This document shows positions 45,712-54,402 of a stretch of 64,000 nt of DNA, piece by piece. This DNA comes from Hymenobacter sp. PAMC 26628 (GTDB lineage: Bacteria > Bacteroidota > Bacteroidia > Cytophagales > Hymenobacteraceae), in NCBI RefSeq assembly GCF_001562275.1, contig NZ_CP014304.1, positions 3,224,001 to 3,288,000 on the forward strand. The letters run 5' to 3'. Numbering within the stretch: the first letter of the stretch is position 1; every line of letters begins with the position of its first letter. The notes under the pieces were generated by a model. It was not told where the DNA came from, made no database searches, and was given only the letters and a program-made list of their open reading frames with translations. The position numbers were made by a program, and so were the translations under genes.

Positions 45712-47092
45712 CCTATCCAACCAAAACGTGGACCGGGAGGTGTGGCAGGAAGCGCCCCGCCGGGCCCGCCCCGAGCTGCTCGACCCTGCGGGCGGGCGCC
45801 GGCTGGGCCACGTCGTCCTGGCGGCGGTCCTGGTGTTCTTCATCATCCTGTTTTTGCCTTGGCGGCAAACCATCGAAGGCAGCGGCACCCTCACGGCCCT
45901 CATGCCCCAAGACCGGCCCCAGACGGTGCAAAACGCCATTGCGGGCCGCATCGAGCACTGGGCCGTGCGCGAGGGCCAGCTTGTGCAGCGCGGCGATACG
46001 CTGCTCACGCTCTCCGAAATCAAGGACGAGTACTTCGACCCCGACCTGCCCGAGCGCCTGGGCGAGCAGCTGGCCGCCAAGCGCGGCAACGTGGCCGCCA
46101 ACGGGGCCCGCATCGCGGCCGCCGGCCGCCAGTTGGTGGCCCTGCGCACGAGCCTGACCGTAGGCCTGGCCGCCGCCCGCAACCGCGTGCAGCAGGCCCG
46201 CAACACGGTATCGATGGACAGCGCCGACCTGGTGGCCGTCAACAACGCCTACCGCATTGCCCAGGACCGGCTGGCGCGCTACGAGGTCGGCTACCAGAAC
46301 GGCCTGTTTTCGCTAACGGACATCGAGGCCCGCCGCCTGAACCTGCAGAACGACCTGGCCAAGGCCATATCGCAGCGCAACAAGCTGGGCAGCAGCCGGC
46401 AGGCCCTGGACAACAGCGGCATCGCGCTGGCCGAAATCCAGGCCAAGTACCAGGAAAACCTAGCCAAAACCGAGTCAGACCGCAGCTCGGCCGTGTCGAG
46501 CCGCGCCAGCTCGGAGGGCGAGGTGGCGGCGCTGCGCAACAAAATAAGCAACGTGGCCGTGCGCCGTGGCCTCTACATTGTGCGGGCCCCGCAAACCGGC
46601 TACTTGGTGCGCACCCTCAAGGCGGGCATCGGCGAAACCATCAAGGAAGGCGAGTCCATCGCCACGCTCCAGCCCGAGTCCCCGGTGCTGGCCGCTGAAA
46701 TGTACGTGCGCGCCATGGACGTGCCGCTCATCCAGCGGGGCCGGCAGGTGCGGCTGCAATTCGACGGCTGGCCAGCCATTCAGTTCTCGGGCTGGCCGTC
46801 GGTGGCGGTGGGCACGTTCGGCGGCACCGTATCGGTGATTGACGTGGTGAGCAGCACCAACGGCCGCTACCGGCTGCTGGTGCGCCCCGTGCAAACCCAA
46901 GCCGGCGACCAGCCCTGGCCCTTGCAGCTGCGCCTGGGCTCGGGCGTGTACGGCTGGGTGATTCTGGATTCGGTGCCCGTGTGGTACGAAATCTGGCGGC
47001 AGCTCAACGGCTTCCCCCCCACCCTGACCACCGCGCCCGACGGGTCGCCCATCAAGGCCGGCGGTGGCAAAGGGGAGGGCGGCAAGTCGTGA
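45704..47092 (+). CDS. HlyD-type membrane fusion protein
   Basis: 462 residues with one N-terminal membrane anchor (VVLAAVLVFFIILFLPW), a lipoyl half (VQNAIAGRIEHWAVREGQLVQRGDTLLTL), a long coiled coil of about 200 residues and the second lipoyl half (YIVRAPQTGYLVRTLKAGIGETIKEGE), then a beta-barrel/MP domain. It bridges an inner membrane exporter and TolC. Starts inside the exporter gene; its stop overlaps the GTG of the TolC gene. Confidence 0.92.
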   Translation: MLNLSNQNVDREVWQEAPRRARPELLDPAGGRRLGHVVLAAVLVFFIILFLPWRQTIEGSGTLTALMPQDRPQTVQNAIAGRIEHWAVREGQLVQRGDTLLTLSEIKDEYFDPDLPERLGEQLAAKRGNVAANGARIAAAGRQLVALRTSLTVGLAAARNRVQQARNTVSMDSADLVAVNNAYRIAQDRLARYEVGYQNGLFSLTDIEARRLNLQNDLAKAISQRNKLGSSRQALDNSGIALAEIQAKYQENLAKTESDRSSAVSSRASSEGEVAALRNKISNVAVRRGLYIVRAPQTGYLVRTLKAGIGETIKEGESIATLQPESPVLAAEMYVRAMDVPLIQRGRQVRLQFDGWPAIQFSGWPSVAVGTFGGTVSVIDVVSSTNGRYRLLVRPVQTQAGDQPWPLQLRLGSGVYGWVILDSVPVWYEIWRQLNGFPPTLTTAPDGSPIKAGGGKGEGGKS

Positions 47093-48732
47093 GGATATTT
47101 CGAAAACTAGCCGCGGCGCTGGGGGCCCTAACGGTCGGGGCCCTGCTGCTGGCGCTGGGGCCCCCGGGCCTGCGGGCGCAGGGCCTGACGCCGGCGGGCC
47201 AGGGGGCCCCGGGCCAGCTGGCGCCCGGGCAGCTCGGGCCACGCCGCCTGGCCTCCGGCTTAGCCACCCCGGCCGCCCCGGGCAAGCTGGCCGCCCCGGG
47301 CACGGCCGGGGCCCCGGCCGCGCCGCTACTGCTGGGCGGGGCCCCAGCCGTGCCCGGCCGCGGCACGGCGGCCGACACCGCCCGCGTGTTCTCGCTGCAA
47401 GATTTGGCCGAGCTCGTGTTCGCCAACCACCCCATCGTCAAGCAGGCGGTGCTGCTCAGCGCCGAGGCCCAGGCCCAGGTGCAGCAGGCCCGCGGCGGCT
47501 TCGACCCAAAGCTGGGCGCGGGTTTCGACCGCAAGGTGTTCGGCGGCACCGACTACTATAACAACTGGGCCAACGAGCTGAAGGTCCCCCTGTGGCCGGG
47601 CGGCGTCGACCTAAAAGCCGGCTACGACCGCTACGTGGGCCCCTACGTCAACCCCGAGCACCGCACGCCCGGGGCCGGGCTGGCGGGCATCGGCCTATCG
47701 GTGCCGCTGGGCCAGGGCCTGCTCATCGACGCGCGCCGTAGCACGTTGCGCCAGGCCCGCATCCTCGTGGCCGCGGCCGAGGCCGACCGCGTGAAGCAAA
47801 TCAACGAAGTGTGGCTACAAGCGGCCAAGGACTACTGGAACTGGTATTATGCCTACCAGCAAACCGCGCTCATTCAGGAAGGCGTGGCGCTAGCCGAGGG
47901 CCGCTTCCAAGCCGTGCGCCGCCGGGTGGACGTGGGCGACCAGGCCCCCATCGACTCGGTGGAGGCGCGCATTACCGCCCAGGACCGCCTCGTGCAGGCC
48001 GAGCAATTGGGCGTGGAGCTGCAAAACGCCCGCCTCGTGCTTTCTAACCACCTCTGGAACCGCGACGCCCAGCCCGTGGAACTACCCACCCGGGCCGTAC
48101 CGCAGGCCGTGCGCCTGGCCGCCGTCGACACCACCGACCTGCGCCGCCTCAGCGACCTGGCCGCCACCCAACACCCCACGCTGCGCAAGCTGGACGCCAA
48201 AATCCGCCAGCTCGGCATCGAGGAGCGCTACCGGCGCGAAATGCTCAAGCCCAAGATCAACGCCAGCGGCACGCTGCTGAGCCAGGGCGATTTTTACCGC
48301 AACGAGTTGCCGGACACCTACGGTTTTGGCTGGAACAACTACAAGGTGGGCGTCGATTTTGCCTTCCCGCTCTTCCTGCGCCAGGAGCGCGGCAAACTCC
48401 AGTACACCCGCATCCAGGTGCAGGAAAACATCTTGGAGCAGCAGCAGAGCCGGCGCATCATCCTCAACCGGGTCGATGCCAGCTACAACACGCTCAAGGC
48501 CTACGAGCGCCAGCTCGCCATCCAGGCCCTTGCCATCGAAAACCAGCGCCTCCTGCTGCGCGCCGAGCTGGCCAAGTTTAACCTCGGCGAAAGCACCGTG
48601 TTCCTCATCAACAGCCGCGAAACCAAGCTCATCGACCTCCGCCTGAAATTGGCCAGCATGCAGGCCGGCTACGAAAAATCGCTGGCCGAGCTGTACTACT
48701 ACGCCGGCACCCGCACCCCGGGCGCGGAGTAA
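47089..48732 (+). CDS. TolC-type outer membrane efflux protein
   Basis: 547 residues from GTG 47089, which shares bases with the HlyD stop. The signal peptide is followed by an unusual 70-residue Pro/Gly/Ala/Leu-rich linker (QGAPGQLAPGQLGPR...). The TolC fold follows: FANHPIVKQAVLLSAEAQAQVQQARGGFDP, repeated coil pairs, LLRAELAKFNLGESTVFLIN. The low-complexity linker is longer than in usual TolC proteins. Terminates at a strong hairpin, so the operon is three genes. Confidence 0.9.
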   Translation: MRIFRKLAAALGALTVGALLLALGPPGLRAQGLTPAGQGAPGQLAPGQLGPRRLASGLATPAAPGKLAAPGTAGAPAAPLLLGGAPAVPGRGTAADTARVFSLQDLAELVFANHPIVKQAVLLSAEAQAQVQQARGGFDPKLGAGFDRKVFGGTDYYNNWANELKVPLWPGGVDLKAGYDRYVGPYVNPEHRTPGAGLAGIGLSVPLGQGLLIDARRSTLRQARILVAAAEADRVKQINEVWLQAAKDYWNWYYAYQQTALIQEGVALAEGRFQAVRRRVDVGDQAPIDSVEARITAQDRLVQAEQLGVELQNARLVLSNHLWNRDAQPVELPTRAVPQAVRLAAVDTTDLRRLSDLAATQHPTLRKLDAKIRQLGIEERYRREMLKPKINASGTLLSQGDFYRNELPDTYGFGWNNYKVGVDFAFPLFLRQERGKLQYTRIQVQENILEQQQSRRIILNRVDASYNTLKAYERQLAIQALAIENQRLLLRAELAKFNLGESTVFLINSRETKLIDLRLKLASMQAGYEKSLAELYYYAGTRTPGAE

Positions 48733-48742
48733 GGTGGGCGCT

Positions 48743-48784
48743 GAACAAAAAAAGAGGGCCCCCAGAGGCCCTCTTTTTTTGTTC
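48743..48784 (+). terminator. Hairpin terminator of the exporter operon
   Basis: AAAAAAAGAGGGCC and GGCCCTCTTTTTTT around a short CCCAGA loop. Confidence 0.93.
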
Positions 48785-48790
48785 CAGAAC

Positions 48791-48920
48791 AACGAACCGT
48801 AAAAACGGTCATGCTGAGCGCAGCCGAAGCATCTCTACTGCGGTAGTAATCCAATCGGCTGGTTAGTAAGCGGGAGAGATGCTTCGGCTGCGCTCAGCAT
48901 GACCGTTTTTACGGTTCGTT
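48791..48920. repeat. Palindromic intergenic repeat, family A copy 3 (perfect 46-bp arms)
   Basis: Arms 48791-48836 and 48875-48920 are exact complements (AACGAACCGTAAAAACGGTC, then ATGCTGAGCGCAGCCGAAGC...). Spacer 38 bases, as in copy 1. It lies between the convergent TolC and Oar genes. Confidence 0.96.
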
Positions 48921-48937
48921 GCTACCGCGCTAGGGCC

Positions 48938-51900
48938 CTAGTCGAAGATGTAGCGCACGCCCACTTGGGCGCGCCAGCGGCTGGCCAGGCTCGAATCGAT
49001 GAAGTAGGTTTGGGTACCGCCGCGGAAGGTATAGGCCGGCGCGTCGGTGGCGGCGGTGGGGTAAGCGGCCTCGATGAGGCGGTTGTTGCCCACGAGCTGG
49101 CGGTTGCCCCAGTTGGCGTTCAGCAGGTTACCTAGGTTGAGGATGTCGAGGCTGAGCTGCAAGGTGTTTTTCTTGCCGCTGCCGGTCGTCACGGCGAAGT
49201 CCTGCATCAGCTTGGCGTCCAGTTGGGTATACCACGGACTGAGGGCCCCGTTGCGCACGGTGTAGTCGCCGCGGTGCTGGCGCAGGTAGGGGTCCTGGTT
49301 GATGTAGGCGTCGAGCTGCTGGTACTGCTGGTCGGCCGACACCACCTGGCCGGCGGCGTTGGTGTAGCCCACCAGGTTGATTTGGGCGCGGCTGGCGGGC
49401 ACAAAAATCAGGTCGTTGCCGTCGATGCCGTCGCGGTTCAGGTCGCCGGCGTAGGTGTAGCTGAAGCGGTTGCCCTGGCCGGCCTCGAAGAAGAAGCCCA
49501 CCGTGGTGCCCAGCTTGTTGTTGGCGTAGCTAAAGCGGCGGCTGGCGGCGGCGATGATGCGGTGCTGCAGGCCGAAGTCGCTGTAGGCCAGCGCAGGCTG
49601 GTTGGGGTTGCCCACCACCGGCAGGCGCTGGAAAGCGTCGCCGGCAATTTCGCCGGGGTTCGAGGTCACGTCCTTGGCCTGGGCGTAGGTGTAGGCCGCC
49701 GTGGCGTAGAAACCGTTGGCGAACTCCTTGCGCAGCTGCCCCGTGATGGAGTACTGGTAGCCTTTATTGGTATTTTCGAGCCCAATCACGCCCGCGTCGA
49801 GGAACGTGAACTGGCCGTTGGGGCCGTTAAAGGAGTTGAGACGGGGCCCCGCGGCGGGGTAAATCTGGCGCTTATCGCCGCCGCCGGCGCCGCTCAGCGT
49901 CTGCGTGGGCGTCACGAAGTTGTAGTTGCGGTGCACCACCGCGTTGATGTCCTTCGTGTAAATGGCCTCCACCGTGGCCACCAGGCCGCCGGGCAGCTCG
50001 TGGTCTACGGCCAAGTTGGTGCGCCACACTTGCGGGAACTTGAAGTCGCGGCCCGTGCTGTTGATTTGAAACGTGTAGAAGTTGTCGAACTGCGCATTCG
50101 AGGCTTGGTTGGAAATCCACACGAACGGGATGCGACCGGTGAAAATGCCCGTGCCGCCGCGCAGCTGGGTTTGGGCCCCGGCGCCCTGCGGCGTGAAGTT
50201 GAAGCCCAGGCGGGGCGAAAACAGCGGCGTCGACTTCGGCAGCTGCGACACGTCCACCTTCGTCGGCTGGCCGTCGGGGCTATTGAAGGTAGCGGCCGAA
50301 ATCTGCGCGTTCGGGGCCACCGTAGTGCTGTAGATGGGCACGTCGGCGCGCACGCCCAGCGTCAGCTTCAAGGCCGGGCTGGCCTGGAACTCGTCCTGCA
50401 CGTACACGCCGAGCTGGGCCACGGTCACGTCCACCTGCTTCACGGGGGCCCCGGCGCCGGCGGCAGCCTGGGCGTTCAGGTCGAGGAAACCGGGCTGGCC
50501 GCGCTGCGTGAGGCGAAAAAAGTCGGTCAGCTCCAGGCGCTGGTAGCCGTAGCGCTGGAGGTTGAAGCCGTTGGTGAAGGCGAAGTGCTCGTAGTTGGCC
50601 CCCAGCGTGAGAATGTGCTTGCCGGCGAAGTAGCTCAGGTTGTCGGTCAGCTGGAGGATGTCCTGGTTCAGCAGGTTGTTGGCCGAAAACTGCTCCGTGC
50701 CCACGCTGGTGTAGGTGGTGCCGCCCTGCGTGATGTCGATCATTGGGAAGAACGTGGGGCTGGGCAGCTCGCGGAAGTCGCGGAACGCCGAGTAGCCGGC
50801 CTGCGCCTTGTTGCTGAAGCGCCCGTTGCCAAACGTGCTGTTCAGCTCGGCCACTACCGAGTTCAGGTTGTTGTCGACGGTGTAGCCCGAGTTCTCAAAC
50901 TGCAAGGTATTCACACCCGGCACGCGCGACGACGGCGCGATGGCAATCGGGTGGGGCCCCTGCTGGCGGTAGCTTTTGAGGTAGTTGTAGCGGATGGAGA
51001 AGGTGTTCGACGGGTTGATGTTCCAGTCAATCTTAGCTAAAAACTTGTTCGAGTACGTGCGGTAGGTGAAGCCCTGGAACGAGCCCGGGTCGTAGCCGTA
51101 GGTCGACATTAGCCGGTCGCGGATGGCTTGCAAATCCGACTGCAGCACCCGGCTCACGCCGTTGAGCTGGCCGCTGGTGGCCGCCTGGGCCTCGGCGGTG
51201 CTGGCCGCGGGCCGGAACGTCTGGCCCGGGTCGGTTTGGCGCGTGAACTCGGCGTTGGTGAAAAAGAACAGCTTGTTCTTCACAATGGGGCCCCCGAGGG
51301 CAAAGCCGGTCTGGTTGAACTTCAGGCTGGGGTTGTCGATGGTGGCGCCCTGCACCTTGCGGCCGATCAGGTTCTCGTTGCGGAAGTAGGTGTAGGCCGT
51401 GCCGCGGAAGCTGTTGGTGCCGCTCTTGGTCACGGCGTTTACGCCGGCCCCGGTAAAGCCGCCCTGGCGCACGTCGTAGGGCGCCAGGCTCACCTGGATT
51501 TGCTCGATGGCGTCGAGACTCACCGGCTGCGAGTTCGTCTGCCCGCCGGGCGTGGGCGAGTCCAGCCCAAACGAGTTGTTGAAGATGGAGCCGTCGAGCG
51601 AGAAGTTGTTGTACAGCGTGTTGCGCCCGCCAAAGCTCTGGCCGCTGGCCTGGGGCGTGAGGCGCGTGAAGTCTTCCTGCGAGCGGCTGATGGTGGGCAG
51701 CGAGCGGATGGCCATCGAGCTGATGTTGGTGGCCGCCCCGGTGCGGTCGGGGTTGATCTGGCCGTCGCGGTTGGCCTTCACCACCACTTCGTCGAGCTTC
51801 TGGCCGCTGCCTTCGCTTAGCGTCACGCGCGTTTCAAACGTCTTGCCCAGCACCAGCTGGATGTTGCTTTGCACGAACGTTTCGTAGCCCACGAACGACA

Positions 51901-52150
51901 CCTTCACCTCGTAGGGCCCCCCGATGCGCAGGTTCAGCAGGTCAAACTGCCCGTTGTCGCGCGTGGCGTTGCCGTAAATCGTGCCCGAGGGCAGGTGCGT
52001 GGCCACCACCGTGGCCCCCGGCAGCGGCTGGCCCTTGGCGTCCAGCACCAGGCCCTTGATGGCGGAGGTGGTAACCCCCTGCGCCGCCGCCCGGTAGCCG
52101 CCGGCCAGCAGCACGAAGCCCAGTAATAGAAGAAGTAACCGTTGTTTCAT
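48938..52150 (-). CDS. Oar-like TonB-dependent outer membrane receptor
   Basis: 1070 residues from ATG 52150 with a signal peptide (LLLLLLGFVLLAGGYRAAAQ). A carboxypeptidase-regulatory-like domain follows (IKGLVLDAKGQPLPGATVVA...FVGYETFVQ), then a plug with LDEVVVKANRDG and VNAVTKSGTNSFRGTAYTY, and a long beta-barrel ending in WRAQVGVRYIFD. The layout is that of Oar proteins (adhesion, OMV-related export or uptake). Monocistronic. Confidence 0.92.
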   Translation of the reverse strand: MKQRLLLLLLGFVLLAGGYRAAAQGVTTSAIKGLVLDAKGQPLPGATVVATHLPSGTIYGNATRDNGQFDLLNLRIGGPYEVKVSFVGYETFVQSNIQLVLGKTFETRVTLSEGSGQKLDEVVVKANRDGQINPDRTGAATNISSMAIRSLPTISRSQEDFTRLTPQASGQSFGGRNTLYNNFSLDGSIFNNSFGLDSPTPGGQTNSQPVSLDAIEQIQVSLAPYDVRQGGFTGAGVNAVTKSGTNSFRGTAYTYFRNENLIGRKVQGATIDNPSLKFNQTGFALGGPIVKNKLFFFTNAEFTRQTDPGQTFRPAASTAEAQAATSGQLNGVSRVLQSDLQAIRDRLMSTYGYDPGSFQGFTYRTYSNKFLAKIDWNINPSNTFSIRYNYLKSYRQQGPHPIAIAPSSRVPGVNTLQFENSGYTVDNNLNSVVAELNSTFGNGRFSNKAQAGYSAFRDFRELPSPTFFPMIDITQGGTTYTSVGTEQFSANNLLNQDILQLTDNLSYFAGKHILTLGANYEHFAFTNGFNLQRYGYQRLELTDFFRLTQRGQPGFLDLNAQAAAGAGAPVKQVDVTVAQLGVYVQDEFQASPALKLTLGVRADVPIYSTTVAPNAQISAATFNSPDGQPTKVDVSQLPKSTPLFSPRLGFNFTPQGAGAQTQLRGGTGIFTGRIPFVWISNQASNAQFDNFYTFQINSTGRDFKFPQVWRTNLAVDHELPGGLVATVEAIYTKDINAVVHRNYNFVTPTQTLSGAGGGDKRQIYPAAGPRLNSFNGPNGQFTFLDAGVIGLENTNKGYQYSITGQLRKEFANGFYATAAYTYAQAKDVTSNPGEIAGDAFQRLPVVGNPNQPALAYSDFGLQHRIIAAASRRFSYANNKLGTTVGFFFEAGQGNRFSYTYAGDLNRDGIDGNDLIFVPASRAQINLVGYTNAAGQVVSADQQYQQLDAYINQDPYLRQHRGDYTVRNGALSPWYTQLDAKLMQDFAVTTGSGKKNTLQLSLDILNLGNLLNANWGNRQLVGNNRLIEAAYPTAATDAPAYTFRGGTQTYFIDSSLASRWRAQVGVRYIFD

Positions 52151-52369
52151 AGTACTGCTATTAGTTATCCAAAGCCTGTCTTCAGACAATTTTCACAAAG
52201 ATAAGACAACACGATATTGGTATTTTCATAACACTTGCATAACACCCAAAACATAACATTGCGCGCGCCAGGGTCCCAACTGCGTGGTCCCGGCGGTGCT
52301 TCAGTTTTATTTTTCCATAATGCTCTTGGTGCCGGGGCCCCACCTCCGGGCTGGTGCACTCGCTTCCAA
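52151..52369. other. Divergent spacer upstream of the Oar gene, no gene
   Basis: AT-rich leader near 52150-52260 carries the Oar promoter (TATTGGTATTTTC region on the minus side is not sharp enough to call). No gene seen. Confidence 0.4.
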
Positions 52370-52405
52370 GCAAAAGGCCCGGCGTTTGCACGCCGGGCCT
52401 TTTGC
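52370..52405. terminator. Bidirectional hairpin terminator
   Basis: GCAAAAGGCCCGGCGT and ACGCCGGGCCTTTTGC around TTGC, with a T-run on the plus side and AT-rich sequence on the minus side, just beyond the ychF stop. Confidence 0.9.
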
Positions 52406-52439
52406 TATTTTTTATCTGTAAAATCCAGTCCGGGCGTCC

Positions 52440-53540
52440 TCAGACGTTGAAGCGGAAGTGCATGATGTCGCCGTCCTGCACCACGTAGTCCTTGCCTTCG
52501 ACGGCCATGCGGCCGGCTTCCTTTATTTTTACCTCGGTCTTATACTCTTGGTAATCCGGCAGCTTGATGACTTCGGCGCGGATGAAGCCCTTCTCGAAAT
52601 CGGAGTGGATGACGCCGGCCGCCGCCGGGGCCTTGTCGCCGCGGTGGATGGTCCAGGCGCGCACTTCCTGCACGCCGGCGGTGAAGTAAGTGATGAGGTT
52701 CAGCAGCTCATAGCTGGCCCGGATGAGCTTGTTCAGGCCCGACTCGGTGAGACCGTACTCGCCCAGGAACATTTCTTTTTCCTCGGGGTCTTCCATGTCG
52801 GCAATCTGCGACTCGATGGCGGCCGACACGAGCACCACTTGGGCCCCTTCGGTTTGCACGTGCGCGCGCAGGGCGGCCACGTGGTGGTTGCCGTCGGTGG
52901 CGATGCTGGCCTCGTCCACGTTGGCCACGTAAATCACGGGCTTGATGGTAAGCAGCTGCAAGTCGGCCACGGCCTCCAGGTCGTCGGCGGTGGCGGCCAC
53001 GGCGCGGGCATTCTGGCCGGCTTCGAGGGCCGTTTTGAACTTTTGCAGGCCCGCCACTTCCTTCTTGGCCACGGCGTCGCCGGCCTTGGCGCTGCGCTCC
53101 GACTTCACCAGCTTCTTGTCGATGCTCTCCAAATCCTTGATTTGCAGCTCCGTGTCAATCACGTCTTTGTCGAACACCGGGTCCACGCCGCCGGCCACGT
53201 GCACGATGTTGGGGTCGTCGAAGCAGCGCACCACGTGGATGATGGCGTCCACCTCGCGGATGTTGGCCAGGAATTTATTGCCCAGGCCCTCGCCCTTGCT
53301 GGCGCCCTTCACGAGGCCGGCGATGTCGACGAACTCGATGATGGTGGGCAGCACGCGCTTGGGGTTTACCAGCGCCTCCAGGATTTGCAGGCGCTCGTCG
53401 GGCACGGTAATCACGCCCACGTTGGGCTCGATGGTGCAGAACGGGTAGTTGGCCGATTCGGCTTTGGCGTTGGATAACGCATTGAACAGGGTGGATTTGC
53501 CGACGTTCGGCAAGCCCACGATACCGCAGCGGAGGCCCAT
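52440..53540 (-). CDS. ychF: YchF/OLA1-type ATPase
   Basis: 366 residues. GIVGLPNVGKSTLFNAL (P-loop), CTIEPNVGVITVPD, FVDIAGLVKGASKGEGLGNKFL (G3), YVANVDE (the altered G4, NVDE for NKxD), and a C-terminal TGS-like domain ending VVQDGDIMHFRFNV. Universal Obg-related protein with ATP preference, implicated in ribosome/proteasome function and redox response. A TACCTTTG box at 53595-53602 and an AT-rich 54-base leader precede it. Confidence 0.98.
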   Translation of the reverse strand: MGLRCGIVGLPNVGKSTLFNALSNAKAESANYPFCTIEPNVGVITVPDERLQILEALVNPKRVLPTIIEFVDIAGLVKGASKGEGLGNKFLANIREVDAIIHVVRCFDDPNIVHVAGGVDPVFDKDVIDTELQIKDLESIDKKLVKSERSAKAGDAVAKKEVAGLQKFKTALEAGQNARAVAATADDLEAVADLQLLTIKPVIYVANVDEASIATDGNHHVAALRAHVQTEGAQVVLVSAAIESQIADMEDPEEKEMFLGEYGLTESGLNKLIRASYELLNLITYFTAGVQEVRAWTIHRGDKAPAAAGVIHSDFEKGFIRAEVIKLPDYQEYKTEVKIKEAGRMAVEGKDYVVQDGDIMHFRFNV

Positions 53541-53594
53541 TTCTCTGAATTAAAAATTATGAATTATAAATTATGAATTAGCGCAATTCGGCCG

Positions 53595-53602
53595 CAAAGG
53601 TA
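53595..53602 (-). promoter_or_regulatory. -7 promoter box (TACCTTTG) for ychF, with AT-rich leader
   Basis: Exact TAnnTTTG on the minus strand. The leader between it and the ATG at 53540 contains the repeat AATTATGAATTATAAATTAT (plus-strand reading, 53556-53580). Confidence 0.6.
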
Positions 53603-53611
53603 CGACGTGCC

Positions 53612-53807
53612 GTAGCGTGGACTCTGCGAGTCCGCGCGTTTCGCTTAGTCCCACCAATAAACTGTAGTGCAGACTTTGTAGTCCGCAGCCCTCGCTTCGT
53701 CCCGCCGATAATCGTTTAGCGACCGTTCAGAGCCGCGGACTACAAAGTCCGCGCTACAGACCGTTTAGCGACCGTTCAACCGCGCGAACTACAAAGTCCG
53801 CGCTACA
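53612..53807. repeat. Palindromic intergenic repeat, family B locus 2 (compound)
   Basis: GTAGCGTGGACTCTGCGAG and TTTCGCTT as in copy 1, followed by three shorter GTAGTGCAGACTTTGTAGTC / GACTACAAAGTCCGCGCTAC units in alternating orientation, and twice CGTTTAGCGACCGTTCA. It looks like several overlapping copies. Confidence 0.85.
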
Positions 53808-53873
53808 GCCAAACGGCGCGAATGAACCGGAGTCCATTCGCGCCGTTGCGTAGTCAAATACGTTGCCGGGGCC

Positions 53874-54251
53874 CTAGTAGCTGTCGTCGCTGCGGTTGGC
53901 ATCGAAGGCGGGGCGCTCAGCCACGGGACTGGGGCCCTCGCGGCGGTCGCGCTCGTCGTACTCGCGGGGGCGGTCCAGCTCGGCCACTTCCTCGGGGGTC
54001 AGCAGTTCCTCACGCACGTAGTCCACGGCGTCTTGCAGGGCGTCCACGAATTTCAAAAAATCTTCTTTATACAAGAAAATCTTGTGTTTCTCGTAGGAAA
54101 CCGAGTCGTCGCTGTTTTGGCGGCGCTTGCTTTCGGTGATGGTCAGGTAGTAGTCCTGGCCGCGGGTAGCTTTCACGTCGAAGAAATACGTGCGCTTGCC
54201 AGCCTTAATGCGTTGGGAATAAATCTCTTCCTGGTCGGGGCGGTCGTCCAC
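53874..54251 (-). CDS. PUR-alpha-like nucleic acid binding protein (DUF3276)
   Basis: 125 residues from GTG 54251; the frame extends to 54485 but that part is antisense/upstream and unlike the family. EIYSQRIKAGKRTYFFDVKATRGQDYYLTITESKRR is the PUR repeat, followed by HKIFLYKEDFLKFVDALQDAVDYV. An acidic disordered tail with many Asp/Arg residues follows. The Bacteroidota member binds single-stranded nucleic acid like eukaryotic Pur-alpha. Confidence 0.85.
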   Translation of the reverse strand: MDDRPDQEEIYSQRIKAGKRTYFFDVKATRGQDYYLTITESKRRQNSDDSVSYEKHKIFLYKEDFLKFVDALQDAVDYVREELLTPEEVAELDRPREYDERDRREGPSPVAERPAFDANRSDDSY

Positions 54252-54354
54252 AGGCGTTGGGTGGGTAAAGTTGATGAATAGAGCAATCGATTGATGTGAA
54301 TTCGAATGTAGGTAGGATGAGCCGAAGTAAAAAGCGCCCGGGGCCCCTATGTGG

Positions 54355-54362
54355 TATCTTTG
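54355..54362 (+). promoter_or_regulatory. -7 promoter box (TATCTTTG) for the second DUF58 gene
   Basis: Exact TAnnTTTG, 40 bases before the ATG at 54403. Confidence 0.55.
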
Positions 54363-54402
54363 AACAGGGCCCCCGGGGCCCCGCCGCCCCTTTCCCCCGC
54401 CC

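Noticed and set aside
49223..51040. 605-codon open frame antisense to the Oar receptor
   Set aside because: High GC keeps the opposite strand open; composition is Val/Gly/Ala/Leu-rich without domains.
53612..53807. Possible CRISPR-like array
   Set aside because: Units are inverted, not direct, and vary in length; they are palindromic intergenic repeats.
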